Below are positions 30,012 to 37,785 of a stretch of 64,000 nucleotides of DNA, piece by piece (position 1 is the stretch's first letter; each line of letters begins with the position of its first letter). Location: positions 1 through 64,000 of IMG/VR virus record IMGVR_UViG_3300048592_000616; one strand, given 5' to 3'. This stretch comes from a virus. A model generated the notes under the pieces. That model made no database searches and was not told the DNA's origin. It was given only the letters and a program-made list of their open reading frames with translations. The translations under genes and the position numbers were made by a program.

Positions 30012-30736
30012 TGCAAACAGTGATGATCGACGGCCGCGGTGTGCGGCACTACATCGAGAACGGCCGGGCGCTGTGCGGCAAGATCGCCGACCACCTGGCC
30101 GAGTGCAACCCGGAGCGCTACGGCCGTCTGTGCGAGGCGTGCGCCGCCGTCATCGACGACGGGGGCAACGCGGCCGACTACGACTACGGCCGTGTGCCGA
30201 GCCGCAACGGCAACGGCCGCGTCTGGGTCGGCGGCAACGTGGCTAACGCCAAGGTGAGGCTGGCAGACAACGACCCGACGCAGAACTTCCGCACAGTGTA
30301 CGCGCGCGAGGCTCGCGATCTGATGCCCCACCTGGAGCACCCGGAGACGGGGCATCGCTACACGTTTTGCAGTCGTCCGGCCGGGGATGAGGCCAACGCC
30401 GCCCTTGGCATTTACTGCGACATCTGCCTCGCCAAGGCGGCCGCGTACTGGCAGACCCTGACGCCGTTTGACGAGATCGAGGCGGGGAGCATCGTGCGCT
30501 GGAACGGAAGCGTTAAGGGCTTCGTCTCGCACCGCGACGGCGAGGTCTTTTTGACCACCGACGCGGGCGTTGAGAAGCGGATAGCGTCGCCGGTGGCCGA
30601 GCGTGCGGCGCTGCTGCTGGGCCCCGAAGTCGTCGATGCTATCGCCCTGCGCGCTCTGGCCGATGCGCCGCAGATGGTCAACCGGTTGCTGGTGGAGATG
30701 GGCCACTCGGCGGCCGTTCCCGTGGAGGCCGAGTGA
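30011..30736 (+). CDS. Hypothetical zinc-binding protein (241 aa)
   Basis: Several Cys clusters: ALCGKIADHLAEC, LCEAC, FCSRPA, YCDICLAKAA, which form one or two treble-clef-like zinc sites. The C-terminal domain ~155-205 (IEAGSIVRWNGSVKGFVSHRDGEVFLTTDAG) resembles a small beta-barrel. Likely nucleic-acid binding. Coupled to neighbours on both sides. Confidence 0.6.
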   Translation: MQTVMIDGRGVRHYIENGRALCGKIADHLAECNPERYGRLCEACAAVIDDGGNAADYDYGRVPSRNGNGRVWVGGNVANAKVRLADNDPTQNFRTVYAREARDLMPHLEHPETGHRYTFCSRPAGDEANAALGIYCDICLAKAAAYWQTLTPFDEIEAGSIVRWNGSVKGFVSHRDGEVFLTTDAGVEKRIASPVAERAALLLGPEVVDAIALRALADAPQMVNRLLVEMGHSAAVPVEAE

Positions 30737-30966
30737 TGGCCGCGCCCACCAACTACCAGCTTCTGTGGGCGGCCACGAATGCCGTGACCGCCCTGCGCCA
30801 CACGGACCCCAAGACGGCCGCGTTCGGGGCGGCCGTGGATGCGGCGCAGACCGCGGTTCGCGAGATGGACGACTTCGCGGCCGAAGATGACAACGAGTAC
30901 CTGCGGGTGACGGCCTATCGGCTGCGCAAGGTCATCGACGAGATCGCCCAGGGGGTGACCGCGTGA
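30736..30966 (+). CDS. Small helical hypothetical protein (76 aa)
   Basis: TGATG overlap with the previous gene. MAAPTNYQLLWAATNAVTALRH ... AYRLRKVIDEIAQGVTA. No motif; overlaps the methyltransferase start by 4 bp. Confidence 0.6.
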   Translation: MAAPTNYQLLWAATNAVTALRHTDPKTAAFGAAVDAAQTAVREMDDFAAEDDNEYLRVTAYRLRKVIDEIAQGVTA

Positions 30967-31793
30967 AGCGGCTCCCCACGGCCGGACAAGGCACCATCTG
31001 GCACGGCGACTGTCTGGACCTGCTGCGCCATGTGCCGGGCGGCAGCGTCTCGTTGATTTGCACCAGCCCGCCGTATCCTAAGATGAAGGGCTTCGACCTT
31101 GACGGGGAGCAGTGGCTGGATTGGTTCGTCGGCTGGGCCGACACGGCCGTCGCCGCGATGAAGCCCAACGGGGTCTTTGTGCTGAACATTTGGTTCGGCC
31201 GGGAAGACGACGGCTTCGCCGGGTCAGGGATGTTCGAGATTCCGCGCCTGGCCGAGTCGTTGGGGTTGCGCTTGCTGGACACCTACATTTATGCCAAGCC
31301 CAACCCGGCTCCGAACGGGCCATTGACTTACTGCGACCCGCCGGGGTGGGAACCGATCTGGGTGTTCACCAATGCCCGCGATCCGCGCGACGTGACGTTC
31401 AACCCTTACCGCAAGGCATATGCGGCCAAGTCGCTGCGGGCCAACGGTGCGGTGTATACGACGCGTTCCCAGTCGGCCGATGCCCATCCGAAGGGCGCGC
31501 GGCAGACAACGCTAATGACCATGAGCAAGAGCGCCGACCAGAACCGGCCGAAGGCCAAGGGTATCAGCTTCCCGCGCGATCTGCCGCGCCGGTTCATCGG
31601 CCAGTATACAAACCCCGGTGAGTTGGTTCTGGACCCGTTTGCCGGAGTAGGGACCACCGTGCGCGTCGCGGTAGAGATGGGGCGCGCCGGTCTGGGTATT
31701 GAGATCGACGAAGACGAGGCGGCCAAGGCCCGCGAGTGGATCGCGGAGCCAATGCAGGGTTCGTTGCTGAAGAAGGTACCTGATGTTCATTGA
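30963..31793 (+). CDS. DNA N4/N6 methyltransferase (beta-class order)
   Basis: 276 aa, GTG start. Motif IV TSPPYP near residue 36 comes first, then a target-recognition stretch, and motif I DPFAGVGTT near 224 comes last, the order IV-TRD-I of beta-class methyltransferases. GLGIEIDEDEA follows as motif II. It methylates A-N6 or C-N4 in DNA, plausibly to protect phage DNA. No classical restriction partner is adjacent. Overlaps the next gene by 11 bp. Confidence 0.88.
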   Translation: MKRLPTAGQGTIWHGDCLDLLRHVPGGSVSLICTSPPYPKMKGFDLDGEQWLDWFVGWADTAVAAMKPNGVFVLNIWFGREDDGFAGSGMFEIPRLAESLGLRLLDTYIYAKPNPAPNGPLTYCDPPGWEPIWVFTNARDPRDVTFNPYRKAYAAKSLRANGAVYTTRSQSADAHPKGARQTTLMTMSKSADQNRPKAKGISFPRDLPRRFIGQYTNPGELVLDPFAGVGTTVRVAVEMGRAGLGIEIDEDEAAKAREWIAEPMQGSLLKKVPDVH

Positions 31794-32892
31794 CGACGCC
31801 GAACTGGAACGGGAGTATCACCCGGCCGCCCAGCTACTCCCGATGATGGAAGGTGATGATTACGCCGCTTTCCGCGACGATATCAACGCCCACGGCCTGT
31901 TGGAACCGATCTGGCTTTCCGAGGACGGCCGTATCCTAGACGGCCGCAACCGGCATCGCGCTTGCCTCGACCTGGGCATCGCGCCCGTCTTCCGCACATA
32001 CACCGGCGACAGTCCGACGGCCTTTGCCCTCAGCCTCAACGCGCACCGGCGACACCTGACGGCCAGCCAACGCGCAGTGCTGGCTGTCGCGGCCCTGCCG
32101 GGGCTGGAGGCTGACGCGAAGGCACGCCAATCCCACGGCCGTACCGCGCCCGGCCGAACGCTCCCGGCAATCTTGCCGGAAGCGTTCCCTGACGGCGGCG
32201 AGGCCCGCGAGCAGGCAGCGGCCATAGTGGGGGCAAGCGCTCGCTATGTCAGCGACGCCAAGCGCCTGGCGGCAGAAGCGCCGGACCTGCTGGAAAGCGT
32301 GCGCGTTGGGGGCATGACGATCCCCCAGGCCAAGCGCGAACTGGTGGCCCGCGAACGCCGCGACGCCCCGCCGCTGCCGACGGACAAGTACCGCGTTCTC
32401 TACGCCGACCCGCCCTGGAGCTATGGCAACAGCGGCATCATTGGCGACACCGACCATTACGGGCGCGTCGGCCGTCATTACCCGTCGATGACCATCGCGG
32501 AGCTGTGCGCCCTGCCGATCCGCGACATGGTCGAAGACAACGCGGTACTCTTTATGTGGGTGACGTCGCCGCTCCTGGCCGAGTGCTTTGAGGTCATCCG
32601 CGCCTGGGGCTTCACCTACAAGACCTCGTTCGTCTGGGACAAGGTGCGGCACAACTTCGGCCACTACAACAGCGTCCGCCACGAGCTGCTGCTGGTGTGC
32701 ACCCGCGGCAGTTGCACGCCGGACGCCCCGACGCTCTACGACAGCGTCCAGACCATCGAGCGCTCCGACGTCCACAGTGAAAAGCCGGAGGCGTTCCGGG
32801 AGATCATCGACGCCCTGTATCCCCACGGCCGTCGCCTGGAGTTATTCGCCCGGCGCGACGCCGCGGGCTGGGAGACCTGGGGTAATGAGTAA
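31783..32892 (+). CDS. ParB-like domain fused to MT-A70 adenine methyltransferase
   Basis: 369 aa. Residues 1-170 are a ParB-N type domain (AAFRDDINAHGLLEPIWLSEDGRILDGRNRHRACLDLG, the GRNRH box) with an HTH-like helix region (IVGASARYVSDAKRLA). ~195-360 is MT-A70: YRVLYADPPWSYG with the catalytic DPPW, YPSMTIAEL, LFMWVTSPLL, WGFTYKTSFVWDK. N6-adenine methylation of DNA or RNA guided by the ParB-like CTPase/DNA-binding part is the likely role. Confidence 0.88.
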   Translation: MFIDDAELEREYHPAAQLLPMMEGDDYAAFRDDINAHGLLEPIWLSEDGRILDGRNRHRACLDLGIAPVFRTYTGDSPTAFALSLNAHRRHLTASQRAVLAVAALPGLEADAKARQSHGRTAPGRTLPAILPEAFPDGGEAREQAAAIVGASARYVSDAKRLAAEAPDLLESVRVGGMTIPQAKRELVARERRDAPPLPTDKYRVLYADPPWSYGNSGIIGDTDHYGRVGRHYPSMTIAELCALPIRDMVEDNAVLFMWVTSPLLAECFEVIRAWGFTYKTSFVWDKVRHNFGHYNSVRHELLLVCTRGSCTPDAPTLYDSVQTIERSDVHSEKPEAFREIIDALYPHGRRLELFARRDAAGWETWGNE

Positions 32893-33367
32893 CGCACAGG
32901 CGCTGGCCGCCAGCCGCGCAGCCTACAACAACGGCTACTACGCCGACAAGCTCCAGCAGGGGCTGGAGTTTCAGGATGTCGTCACGGCCGCCCTGTACCA
33001 GCGCGGGATCGTCGTCGTGGGCTATGCCAGCCGCCGCTACCAGCGCGAGAAGGGCGAGAACATGCTGGGGGCGGAGATCAAGCGCGACGGTCGCTTTCGG
33101 GAGACCGGCAACCTGTACTTCGAGACGGCCGAGAAGTCACACCCCGACAACCCGCGCTATGTGCCGTCCGGCTGCTACCGCGAGGACAACTCGTGGTTGT
33201 ACGTGATCGGCGACGAGCGGACGGTCTACATCTTCCCGACCGCCTACCTGGTCAAGCTGCTGCCGCGCTACAAGTCGGTCAAGACCCCGACCTCGCTGGG
33301 GCACCTGATGCCCATTGAGGAGGCCGAGAAATACTGCATCCGGCGCATTGACCTGGACGCCGACTGA
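32885..33367 (+). CDS. Putative PD-(D/E)XK nuclease-like protein (160 aa)
   Basis: ATG 32885 overlaps the MT-A70 gene. LEFQDVVTAALYQRG ... ENMLGAEIKRDGRFRETGNLYFETAEKSH fits an alpha, then beta-E-x-K core (GAEIKRD with acidic and Lys residues), followed by VIGDERTVYIFP. Fold assignment is by pattern only. Next to two methyltransferases it could be a phage-encoded restriction-type or recombination nuclease. Confidence 0.55.
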   Translation: MSNAQALAASRAAYNNGYYADKLQQGLEFQDVVTAALYQRGIVVVGYASRRYQREKGENMLGAEIKRDGRFRETGNLYFETAEKSHPDNPRYVPSGCYREDNSWLYVIGDERTVYIFPTAYLVKLLPRYKSVKTPTSLGHLMPIEEAEKYCIRRIDLDAD

Positions 33368-33383
33368 TGTTTTTGCCCCGGCC

Positions 33384-33399
33384 GGTTCCGAACGGTTGC
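33384..33399 (+). repeat. Phased GGTT element
   Basis: GGTTCC-GAAC-GGTTGC in the gap after the nuclease gene; preceded by TTTTTGCCC and followed by GAAGCGAACG, as at 51771. The leader motif AACGAACGAACATAG follows at 33432. Confidence 0.75.
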
Positions 33400-33464
33400 G
33401 GCCGGGGGTAGATGAAGCGAACGATGAACACAACGAACGAACATAGCCAACAAGGAGACATTCG

Positions 33465-33614
33465 ATGAACGTATCATGGATCGTAGCGGGCGTGGCCCTG
33501 GGGGCCATCCTATTTGTAACCCTGGGGGTCAGTGGGGCCGTGGCCGCGGCCGTGCTCATCGTGGGGATCGGCTTCGTCGCCGCCCAGGCGACGGGGGAGG
33601 GGGACCATGTTTGA
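33465..33614 (+). CDS. Tiny membrane protein (49 aa)
   Basis: SD CAAGGAGAC before ATG. MNVSWIVAGVALGAILFVTLGVSGAVAAAVLIVGIGFVAA: hydrophobic almost throughout, one long or two short TM helices, then an acidic tail TGEGDHV. Overlaps the next gene by 8 bp. Confidence 0.6.
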   Translation: MNVSWIVAGVALGAILFVTLGVSGAVAAAVLIVGIGFVAAQATGEGDHV

Positions 33615-33801
33615 GTTTCTATTCTTGGTCGCCAAGATCGGCGCGCTGGGCACGGCCGCGGCGTTCGTCGCCTCGTTCGCGCTCGACATTATCAACGGCG
33701 ACTGGGGCCGCCGCATGATGGAGGTGGTGCTGACGTTGGGCGCGCTGACGGCCGTGTGCGCGGCCGGGATGGTGTTGACGGTCGCACTGGAGGCCGGATG
33801 A
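33607..33801 (+). CDS. Small membrane protein (64 aa, two TM helices)
   Basis: MFEFLFLVAKIGALGTAAAFVASFAL and EVVLTLGALTAVCAAGMVLTVAL are separated by NGDWGRR. The pair with the 49-aa protein resembles holin/antiholin-size proteins, but this is only size and topology. Confidence 0.6.
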   Translation: MFEFLFLVAKIGALGTAAAFVASFALDIINGDWGRRMMEVVLTLGALTAVCAAGMVLTVALEAG

Positions 33802-34262
33802 ACGGTATAACCCCGGTCGCACCCCCGCCCCGGTTTGAATGGGACCTGATGTCGCCCTACGATGCGGCCGATGCCGCGTACTACCAGCGGTACATCGTCC
33901 CGATGGACGCGATGGGCAAGCCCCGGCCGCGCGTCACCTCGCGCGGGACGTACCACACCGACCGATACACTCGCTGGCGGGCTGAGTTCGAGCACCACTT
34001 TGGGCCGATGACCGTCGAGCCGCCGTGGGCGCTGCGCGCGGTGGTCGTGCGCCGAATGCCCAAGTCGTGGAGCAAGAAGAAGCGGGCCGAGATGGACGGC
34101 ACGCCCTGCCAGACCACACCCGACGCCGACAACGCGGCCGGGGCGATCATGGACGTGCTGTTCGGCCAGGACAACTCGGTCGTCTTCCTGGAGGTGATCA
34201 AATTGTGGGGCGAGGAAGCCTACATGGACGTTGAGGTCTGGCACGTCGGGGCGCACCATTGA
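33798..34262 (+). CDS. rusA: RusA-type Holliday junction resolvase
   Basis: 154 aa. GKPRPRVTSRGTYHTDRYTRWRAEF, then RMPKSWSKKKRAEMDG and TPDADNAAGAIMDVLFGQDN: the Asp cluster (DADN..., D...) and lysines of RusA. Dimeric metal-dependent endonuclease that cuts branched DNA; in phages it debranches concatemers before packaging. ATGA overlap with the gene before. Confidence 0.88.
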   Translation: MNGITPVAPPPRFEWDLMSPYDAADAAYYQRYIVPMDAMGKPRPRVTSRGTYHTDRYTRWRAEFEHHFGPMTVEPPWALRAVVVRRMPKSWSKKKRAEMDGTPCQTTPDADNAAGAIMDVLFGQDNSVVFLEVIKLWGEEAYMDVEVWHVGAHH

Positions 34263-34630
34263 ACACCTGGGGGGTCCTGAATCAACTGCGCCACGGCCGC
34301 ATTCAACAACGACCCATCGACGGCTTTCACTACACCGCCGCCAGCGGCACGGTCGTGCCGGATGAGAGCGTGTTCGCGGCCGTCGGCGCGGGATATGCGG
34401 ACATCAGTCCCGACCTGCGCTGGGTGTCCATGACCGTCGCCGGGGAGAACTACTGGCTGGAGAACGGCCCGGCCGACATGGTCGGCACCTGCGAGTGCCC
34501 GTGTCACGTCGAGCCGCGTGTGGCGCAGCTCTACCCGGTGGACATGCAACGCGCCGGATCGCGGTTGACCCTGGTATGCGGGGTGTGTCGCGTGGCGCTC
34601 AAAGAAGAGGAGCGCCGCCGTGTCCAGTAA
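34259..34630 (+). CDS. Hypothetical zinc-finger protein (123 aa), TTG start
   Basis: TTG 34259 overlaps the rusA stop. C-terminal CECPCHVEP and LVCGVCRVALKEEE give a CxCxC...CxxC zinc site. The N-terminus (WGVLNQLRHGRIQQRPIDGFHYT) is unassigned. Confidence 0.6.
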   Translation: MNTWGVLNQLRHGRIQQRPIDGFHYTAASGTVVPDESVFAAVGAGYADISPDLRWVSMTVAGENYWLENGPADMVGTCECPCHVEPRVAQLYPVDMQRAGSRLTLVCGVCRVALKEEERRRVQ

Positions 34631-34850
34631 GCGCCGGTTGCGCCGCCGCTCCTGCGAGGGCAAGAAGGCTTACGCGACGGCCGTCGAAGCCGAGGCGGCC
34701 GCCAAGCGACTGCGGGGCGCGTTCTGGACATCGCGCTATCGGTCATACAAGTGCCAGTTCTGCGGCCGGTGGCACGCCGGTCGCGCCTCGAACAAGGACT
34801 ACCAGGCTATGCGCGCCGACCAGGCCAACCGGGCCAAGCGCAACGGTTAG
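34620..34850 (+). CDS. Basic zinc-finger protein (76 aa), GTG start
   Basis: Very basic N-terminus (SSKRRLRRRSCEGKKAY); SYKCQFCGRWHAGR completes a C...CxxC..H site. A common phage small-protein type that likely binds nucleic acid. Overlaps its upstream neighbour by 11 bp. Confidence 0.65.
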   Translation: MSSKRRLRRRSCEGKKAYATAVEAEAAAKRLRGAFWTSRYRSYKCQFCGRWHAGRASNKDYQAMRADQANRAKRNG

Positions 34851-34886
34851 CAAGCCCTATTGGCGACTGACAAGGAAGAAGGTAAA

Positions 34887-35336
34887 ATGGATCGCGATAT
34901 GCAACCAACAGGAACCGCCGACAACAGCAGCGACGCGCCGAGGATGCACCGAACGACCGAGCGCGTGTGGCGCTACATCTGCAAGTTCGCCACGGCCTAT
35001 CACGGGCGAGTGCCGACGTTGCGGCGCATCGCCGCGGCCGTGGGGCTGGCGTCGACCAACACCGCACATGTTCACATGCAGAAGCTGGTCAAGTTGGGGT
35101 TGTTGGGGAAGGACGATGTGGGCTACTACATCGAGGGCGCGGTGGTGCTGTTGCCGCCGCCGCACGGTGGGGAGACATGGGCCGACATCGTGGAGACACA
35201 TCTGGACTGGGAAGACCTGGCTAACCGGCTCGAGGCGCTGGAGGCACGGGTCACGGCCGACGCCGAGGCGCGCCGCAAGGACGCCGAGATGCTCCCGTTC
35301 ATCACGGCCGCGACGCCGTTGCCGGGGGTGAACTGA
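34887..35336 (+). CDS. LexA-type winged-helix DNA-binding protein (149 aa)
   Basis: ATG 34887 behind GGAAGAAGG; a longer TTG start (34860) is possible. ERVWRYICKFATAYHGRVPTLRRIAAAVGLASTNTAHVHMQKLVKLGLL matches the LexA N-terminal wHTH (yi..y....gypPt.rei...lgl.s.s.v..hl..L...G.i). No protease domain; the C-terminus is a coiled coil (LANRLEALEARVTADAEARRK). Probably a late or middle regulator located before the packaging genes. Confidence 0.7.
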   Translation: MDRDMQPTGTADNSSDAPRMHRTTERVWRYICKFATAYHGRVPTLRRIAAAVGLASTNTAHVHMQKLVKLGLLGKDDVGYYIEGAVVLLPPPHGGETWADIVETHLDWEDLANRLEALEARVTADAEARRKDAEMLPFITAATPLPGVN

Positions 35337-35857
35337 TGTCCATTGACTGGAGGGTGCGGACGCTGGGCGAATACGTCGCCACAACCGGATACGACCGTTG
35401 CAAGACCTGCGGCCAGTGGGTCTATAACTCGGCGCGCCAGGTACACGACAAGAATTGTCAGATCGTCTTCGACGCCTGGGGCACGCCGGAGGAGATGTTG
35501 GCCCTGTGGCGCGCCGACCCGACGATAACCGTTGCCACGCTGATGGTCCCGATCCCCGGCGTCGCGCCGAGCTACATGGTCAGCCGCCTGCACTACGCGG
35601 GCATGGAGAGACACGAGCTGGCGAATCGGTACGGCGGGGCGTTCTACGTCAAGGGTCGCCCCCGGAAGAAGGCCAGGAAGAGGGACCCCAACACCTGCAA
35701 GCGGTGCGAGGTGTTGTTGTCAGTCACCGGCCGGGCCGACGGCCGCAAGGACTTGTGCCCGATGTGCGCCGAAGAGATCGGGACGTCGCGCTGGAAGGAA
35801 GCGCCCGCCAAGACCCGCGCCGGTAGGACAAAGCGTCAGGCGGAGACGGCCGGATGA
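35336..35857 (+). CDS. Double zinc-finger protein (173 aa)
   Basis: RCKTCGQWVYNSARQVHDKNC (C2HC-like) near the N-terminus and CKRCEVLLSVTG ... LCPMC near the C-terminus; HTH-like VATLMVPIPGVAPSYMVSRLHYAGM in between, and a basic linker RPRKKARKRD. Likely a DNA-binding regulator. Overlaps the LexA-type gene by one base. Confidence 0.65.
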   Translation: MSIDWRVRTLGEYVATTGYDRCKTCGQWVYNSARQVHDKNCQIVFDAWGTPEEMLALWRADPTITVATLMVPIPGVAPSYMVSRLHYAGMERHELANRYGGAFYVKGRPRKKARKRDPNTCKRCEVLLSVTGRADGRKDLCPMCAEEIGTSRWKEAPAKTRAGRTKRQAETAG

Positions 35858-35881
35858 CCAACGACGGGCAGCGGGGTGACT

Positions 35882-35979
35882 TTGTAGCACAAATGTTCGG
35901 CAGTGCTATAATGGGCCTACCTCCTGTGGATGTATGGGGCGGCCGTTCTCTTCCCTCCGTGACGGCCGCCCCGTCTTTT
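35882..35979 (+). ncRNA. Candidate short RNA: promoter directly followed by terminator
   Basis: TTGTAG (35882) and TATAAT (35907-35912, spacer 19), then a hairpin GGGGCGGCCGT (35936-35946) / ACGGCCGCCCC (35962-35972) with a T-rich tail. A transcript of ~60 nt would contain no ORF. It may be a small regulatory RNA or an attenuated leader of the packaging operon. Confidence 0.45.
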
Positions 35980-35982
35980 TTC
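35936..35982 (+). terminator. Intrinsic terminator
   Basis: 11-bp perfect GC stem with loop of ~15 nt, then GTCTTTTTTCTT. Separates the regulatory genes from the terminase region. Confidence 0.9.
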
Positions 35983-36142
35983 TTCAGCCCACGCCAACCA
36001 GACGCACAGCAGAACATATGTCTATTCGTATAGCCATTGGACACTATGCTTTGTTGGCGTTCAACAAGACCAAGAAAAAACCAAACGAAGGTCAGTGAAT
36101 TTTGGAGGAAGGTAGATGATCACGGAGGGCAGCGGTACTAGC

Positions 36143-36210
36143 GGGGGTAAGCAGTGTAACCGGCGCGGCGACGTCATGTAGGGGACGACCGGCCGGTAAG
36201 GGGGGTAAGC
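36143..36210 (+). repeat. GGGGGTAAGC direct repeat, candidate packaging site
   Basis: Exact 10-bp copies at 36143-36152 and 36201-36210, 58 bp apart, immediately upstream of the small terminase gene. The second copy may also serve as the SD region of ATG 36215. Confidence 0.45.
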
Positions 36211-36214
36211 CACG

Positions 36215-36931
36215 ATGGCGACATTGACGAAGGAAGAACAGGCGCGTATTGAAGCCGAGGCTGAGAAGCTGGCAATGGCGACGACGCTGGCGACGGCCGA
36301 CGATCTCCAGGCGGCCGTCGATTCATGGGTGACGACGCTGAGCGGTGGGGCCAAGCGTCGCTCGACGTTGTTGGCTGTGGCGGCCGGTGAGGTCAACGGG
36401 CAGTCGCGCAACGAGATATTCAGCCGCAAGGACGTGGTCAACATCCGCACCTTCTACCATGCCGACAAGGGGTACTTCAACGACCCGGAGTTTCGGCTGG
36501 CGCTGGAGGTGGTCACGCGGCTGTACCGGCGCTGGGAGGCGTTGGAGACAACGCGCTTCCTGGCCGAGCGGCAGGCGGCGTTCCGCGAGAAGACCTTCAA
36601 GACGGCCGACAAGATGCTGGAGCGGGCGCAAGAGATGTTGGAGTTCCCGCTGCGGCGGACGGAGAAGTCCGAAGACGGTCAGACCGTCATCATCCAACCG
36701 GCCGCCTGGAACCTCGGCAACGTGCCCGGCCTGGTCACGACGGCCGACAAGGTGGGCCGTCTCGCGCTGGGGATGGAGGGCGAACGCGCGGCCGTAGACC
36801 TGACATGGGCCGAAGCGCTGCCGGACGGGATCACCGTCGAGGAGGCCGAGGAGGCCAAGCGGCAGTTTGCCAAGCTGCTGGCGGCGCAGTCGCTGCGTGC
36901 GGCCGACGAAGGCGACGAGGACAGCGAGTAA
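36215..36931 (+). CDS. Probable small terminase subunit
   Basis: 238 aa, helical. GAKRRSTLLAVAAGEVNGQSRNEIFSRKDVVNIRTFYHADKGYFNDPEFRLALEVVTRLYRRWEAL: the region around GQSRNEIFSRKDVVNIRTFY reads as a helix-turn-helix and is followed by long helices (TRFLAERQAAFREKTFKTADKMLERAQEML) suited to an oligomeric ring. The acidic C-terminus may contact the large subunit. Assignment by layout and location upstream of TerL; no sequence signature is decisive. Confidence 0.6.
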   Translation: MATLTKEEQARIEAEAEKLAMATTLATADDLQAAVDSWVTTLSGGAKRRSTLLAVAAGEVNGQSRNEIFSRKDVVNIRTFYHADKGYFNDPEFRLALEVVTRLYRRWEALETTRFLAERQAAFREKTFKTADKMLERAQEMLEFPLRRTEKSEDGQTVIIQPAAWNLGNVPGLVTTADKVGRLALGMEGERAAVDLTWAEALPDGITVEEAEEAKRQFAKLLAAQSLRAADEGDEDSE

Positions 36932-36932
36932 G

Positions 36933-37028
36933 ATGGTCAAGTCGGTCTCAGCGCGCTTACCTGCATTGAAAGACCCACATTTGCGACTATTTCGCAAATA
37001 CGGCCGTTTCGTGATGGAAAAATGGTGA
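36933..37028 (+). CDS. Micro-ORF (31 aa) containing a perfect palindrome
   Basis: MVKSVSARLPALKDPHLRLFRKYGRFVMEKW, basic and amphipathic; the ATG is one base after the terS stop codon and its own stop is one base before the next ATG, so it fits an operon. ATTTGCGA (36979-36986) and TCGCAAAT (36992-36999) form an inverted repeat inside it. No SD beyond the end of the preceding gene. Confidence 0.4.
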   Translation: MVKSVSARLPALKDPHLRLFRKYGRFVMEKW

Positions 37029-37029
37029 G

Positions 37030-37275
37030 ATGACCGTCCGCTACAACCGCAACCAGCGCCGATGGTGGGCCGACGACGGCCGGTGGACCGTCTGGGAGAA
37101 CCGACGGCCGATCGAGGGCGGCATGGGCGGGTACACGGCCGTGGACTACGTGAATAACGATGTGTGGCGCGGGCTACTGACGCTGGGCGAGGCCCTGGTG
37201 ACGGTCGCCCCGGCCGACGACGTGCAAGCGGCGCTGGCTTTGACATTCCCCAAGGAGACAGAGAGCGATGGATGA
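37030..37275 (+). CDS. Hypothetical protein (81 aa)
   Basis: MTVRYNRNQRRWWADDGRWTVWENRRPIEGG, Trp/Arg-rich N-terminus; the rest is alpha/beta. Overlaps the next gene by 8 bp. Function unknown. Confidence 0.6.
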   Translation: MTVRYNRNQRRWWADDGRWTVWENRRPIEGGMGGYTAVDYVNNDVWRGLLTLGEALVTVAPADDVQAALALTFPKETESDG

Positions 37276-37639
37276 CAGTGCGCAGTTTGAGTACGACGTG
37301 GTGTGGCAGTTGGCCGAGCTGAACCGCCGACTGAACGCCGATCTGCAACGGGAGCGCGTCCGGCGCATCGCGGCCGAGACGGTGCTGGCGCAGAACGGCA
37401 TCGAGATCGCCCGCATCCGCTACGGCGGTGAGGAGGTCGAACACGGCGACCCGGTGACGGTCGTCGCCGTGGAGCGGGAGAGCGACGGGGCCGACGACCG
37501 GCCGCTGCCGGAGGCGCAGTACGAGACGGCCGACGGCGACGGGTACACCGAGGCGATCAACCGGGGTGACGTGGACCCCACGTGGCCGGGTGCGCCCGCC
37601 TTCCTCGAAGAGCTGAAGCGGGCCGGGGTGGTGTGGTGA
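37268..37639 (+). CDS. Hypothetical coiled-coil protein (123 aa)
   Basis: SD AAGGAGACAG before ATG. Helical N-terminus (FEYDVVWQLAELNRRLNADLQRERVRRIAAETVLAQNG), then a charged, variable C-terminal half. Overlaps the next ATG by one base. Confidence 0.6.
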   Translation: MDDSAQFEYDVVWQLAELNRRLNADLQRERVRRIAAETVLAQNGIEIARIRYGGEEVEHGDPVTVVAVERESDGADDRPLPEAQYETADGDGYTEAINRGDVDPTWPGAPAFLEELKRAGVVW

Positions 37640-37785
37640 TGGGCAAGAATGGACATGATAGCAAAATTCCAGTGCCGCCAAGCCCAAACACGACAGAGAT
37701 AAGGACCGGCGGGGCGGTTGGTTGGGAGCTGGCCGTGCTGGTTGCCGTGGCGCTAATGGTGTTGAAGATGCTGGGGGCGTGGTGA
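37639..37785 (+). CDS. Small single-TM protein (48 aa)
   Basis: Polar N-terminus (MGKNGHDSKIPVPPSPNT) and one TM helix at the C-terminus (GWELAVLVAVALMVLKML). Start and stop both overlap neighbours, supporting expression. Confidence 0.55.
   Translation: MGKNGHDSKIPVPPSPNTTEIRTGGAVGWELAVLVAVALMVLKMLGAW

Larger units (their letters stand above)
35858..36214. other. Gene-free stretch before the small terminase
   Basis: Holds the promoter/terminator unit at 35882, then at 35983-36214 no ORF but a TTGTTG/CAACAA hairpin (~36053-36068) and GGGGGTAAGC twice (36143 and 36201). Position just before the small terminase makes it the best place in the window for a packaging signal. Confidence 0.6.
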
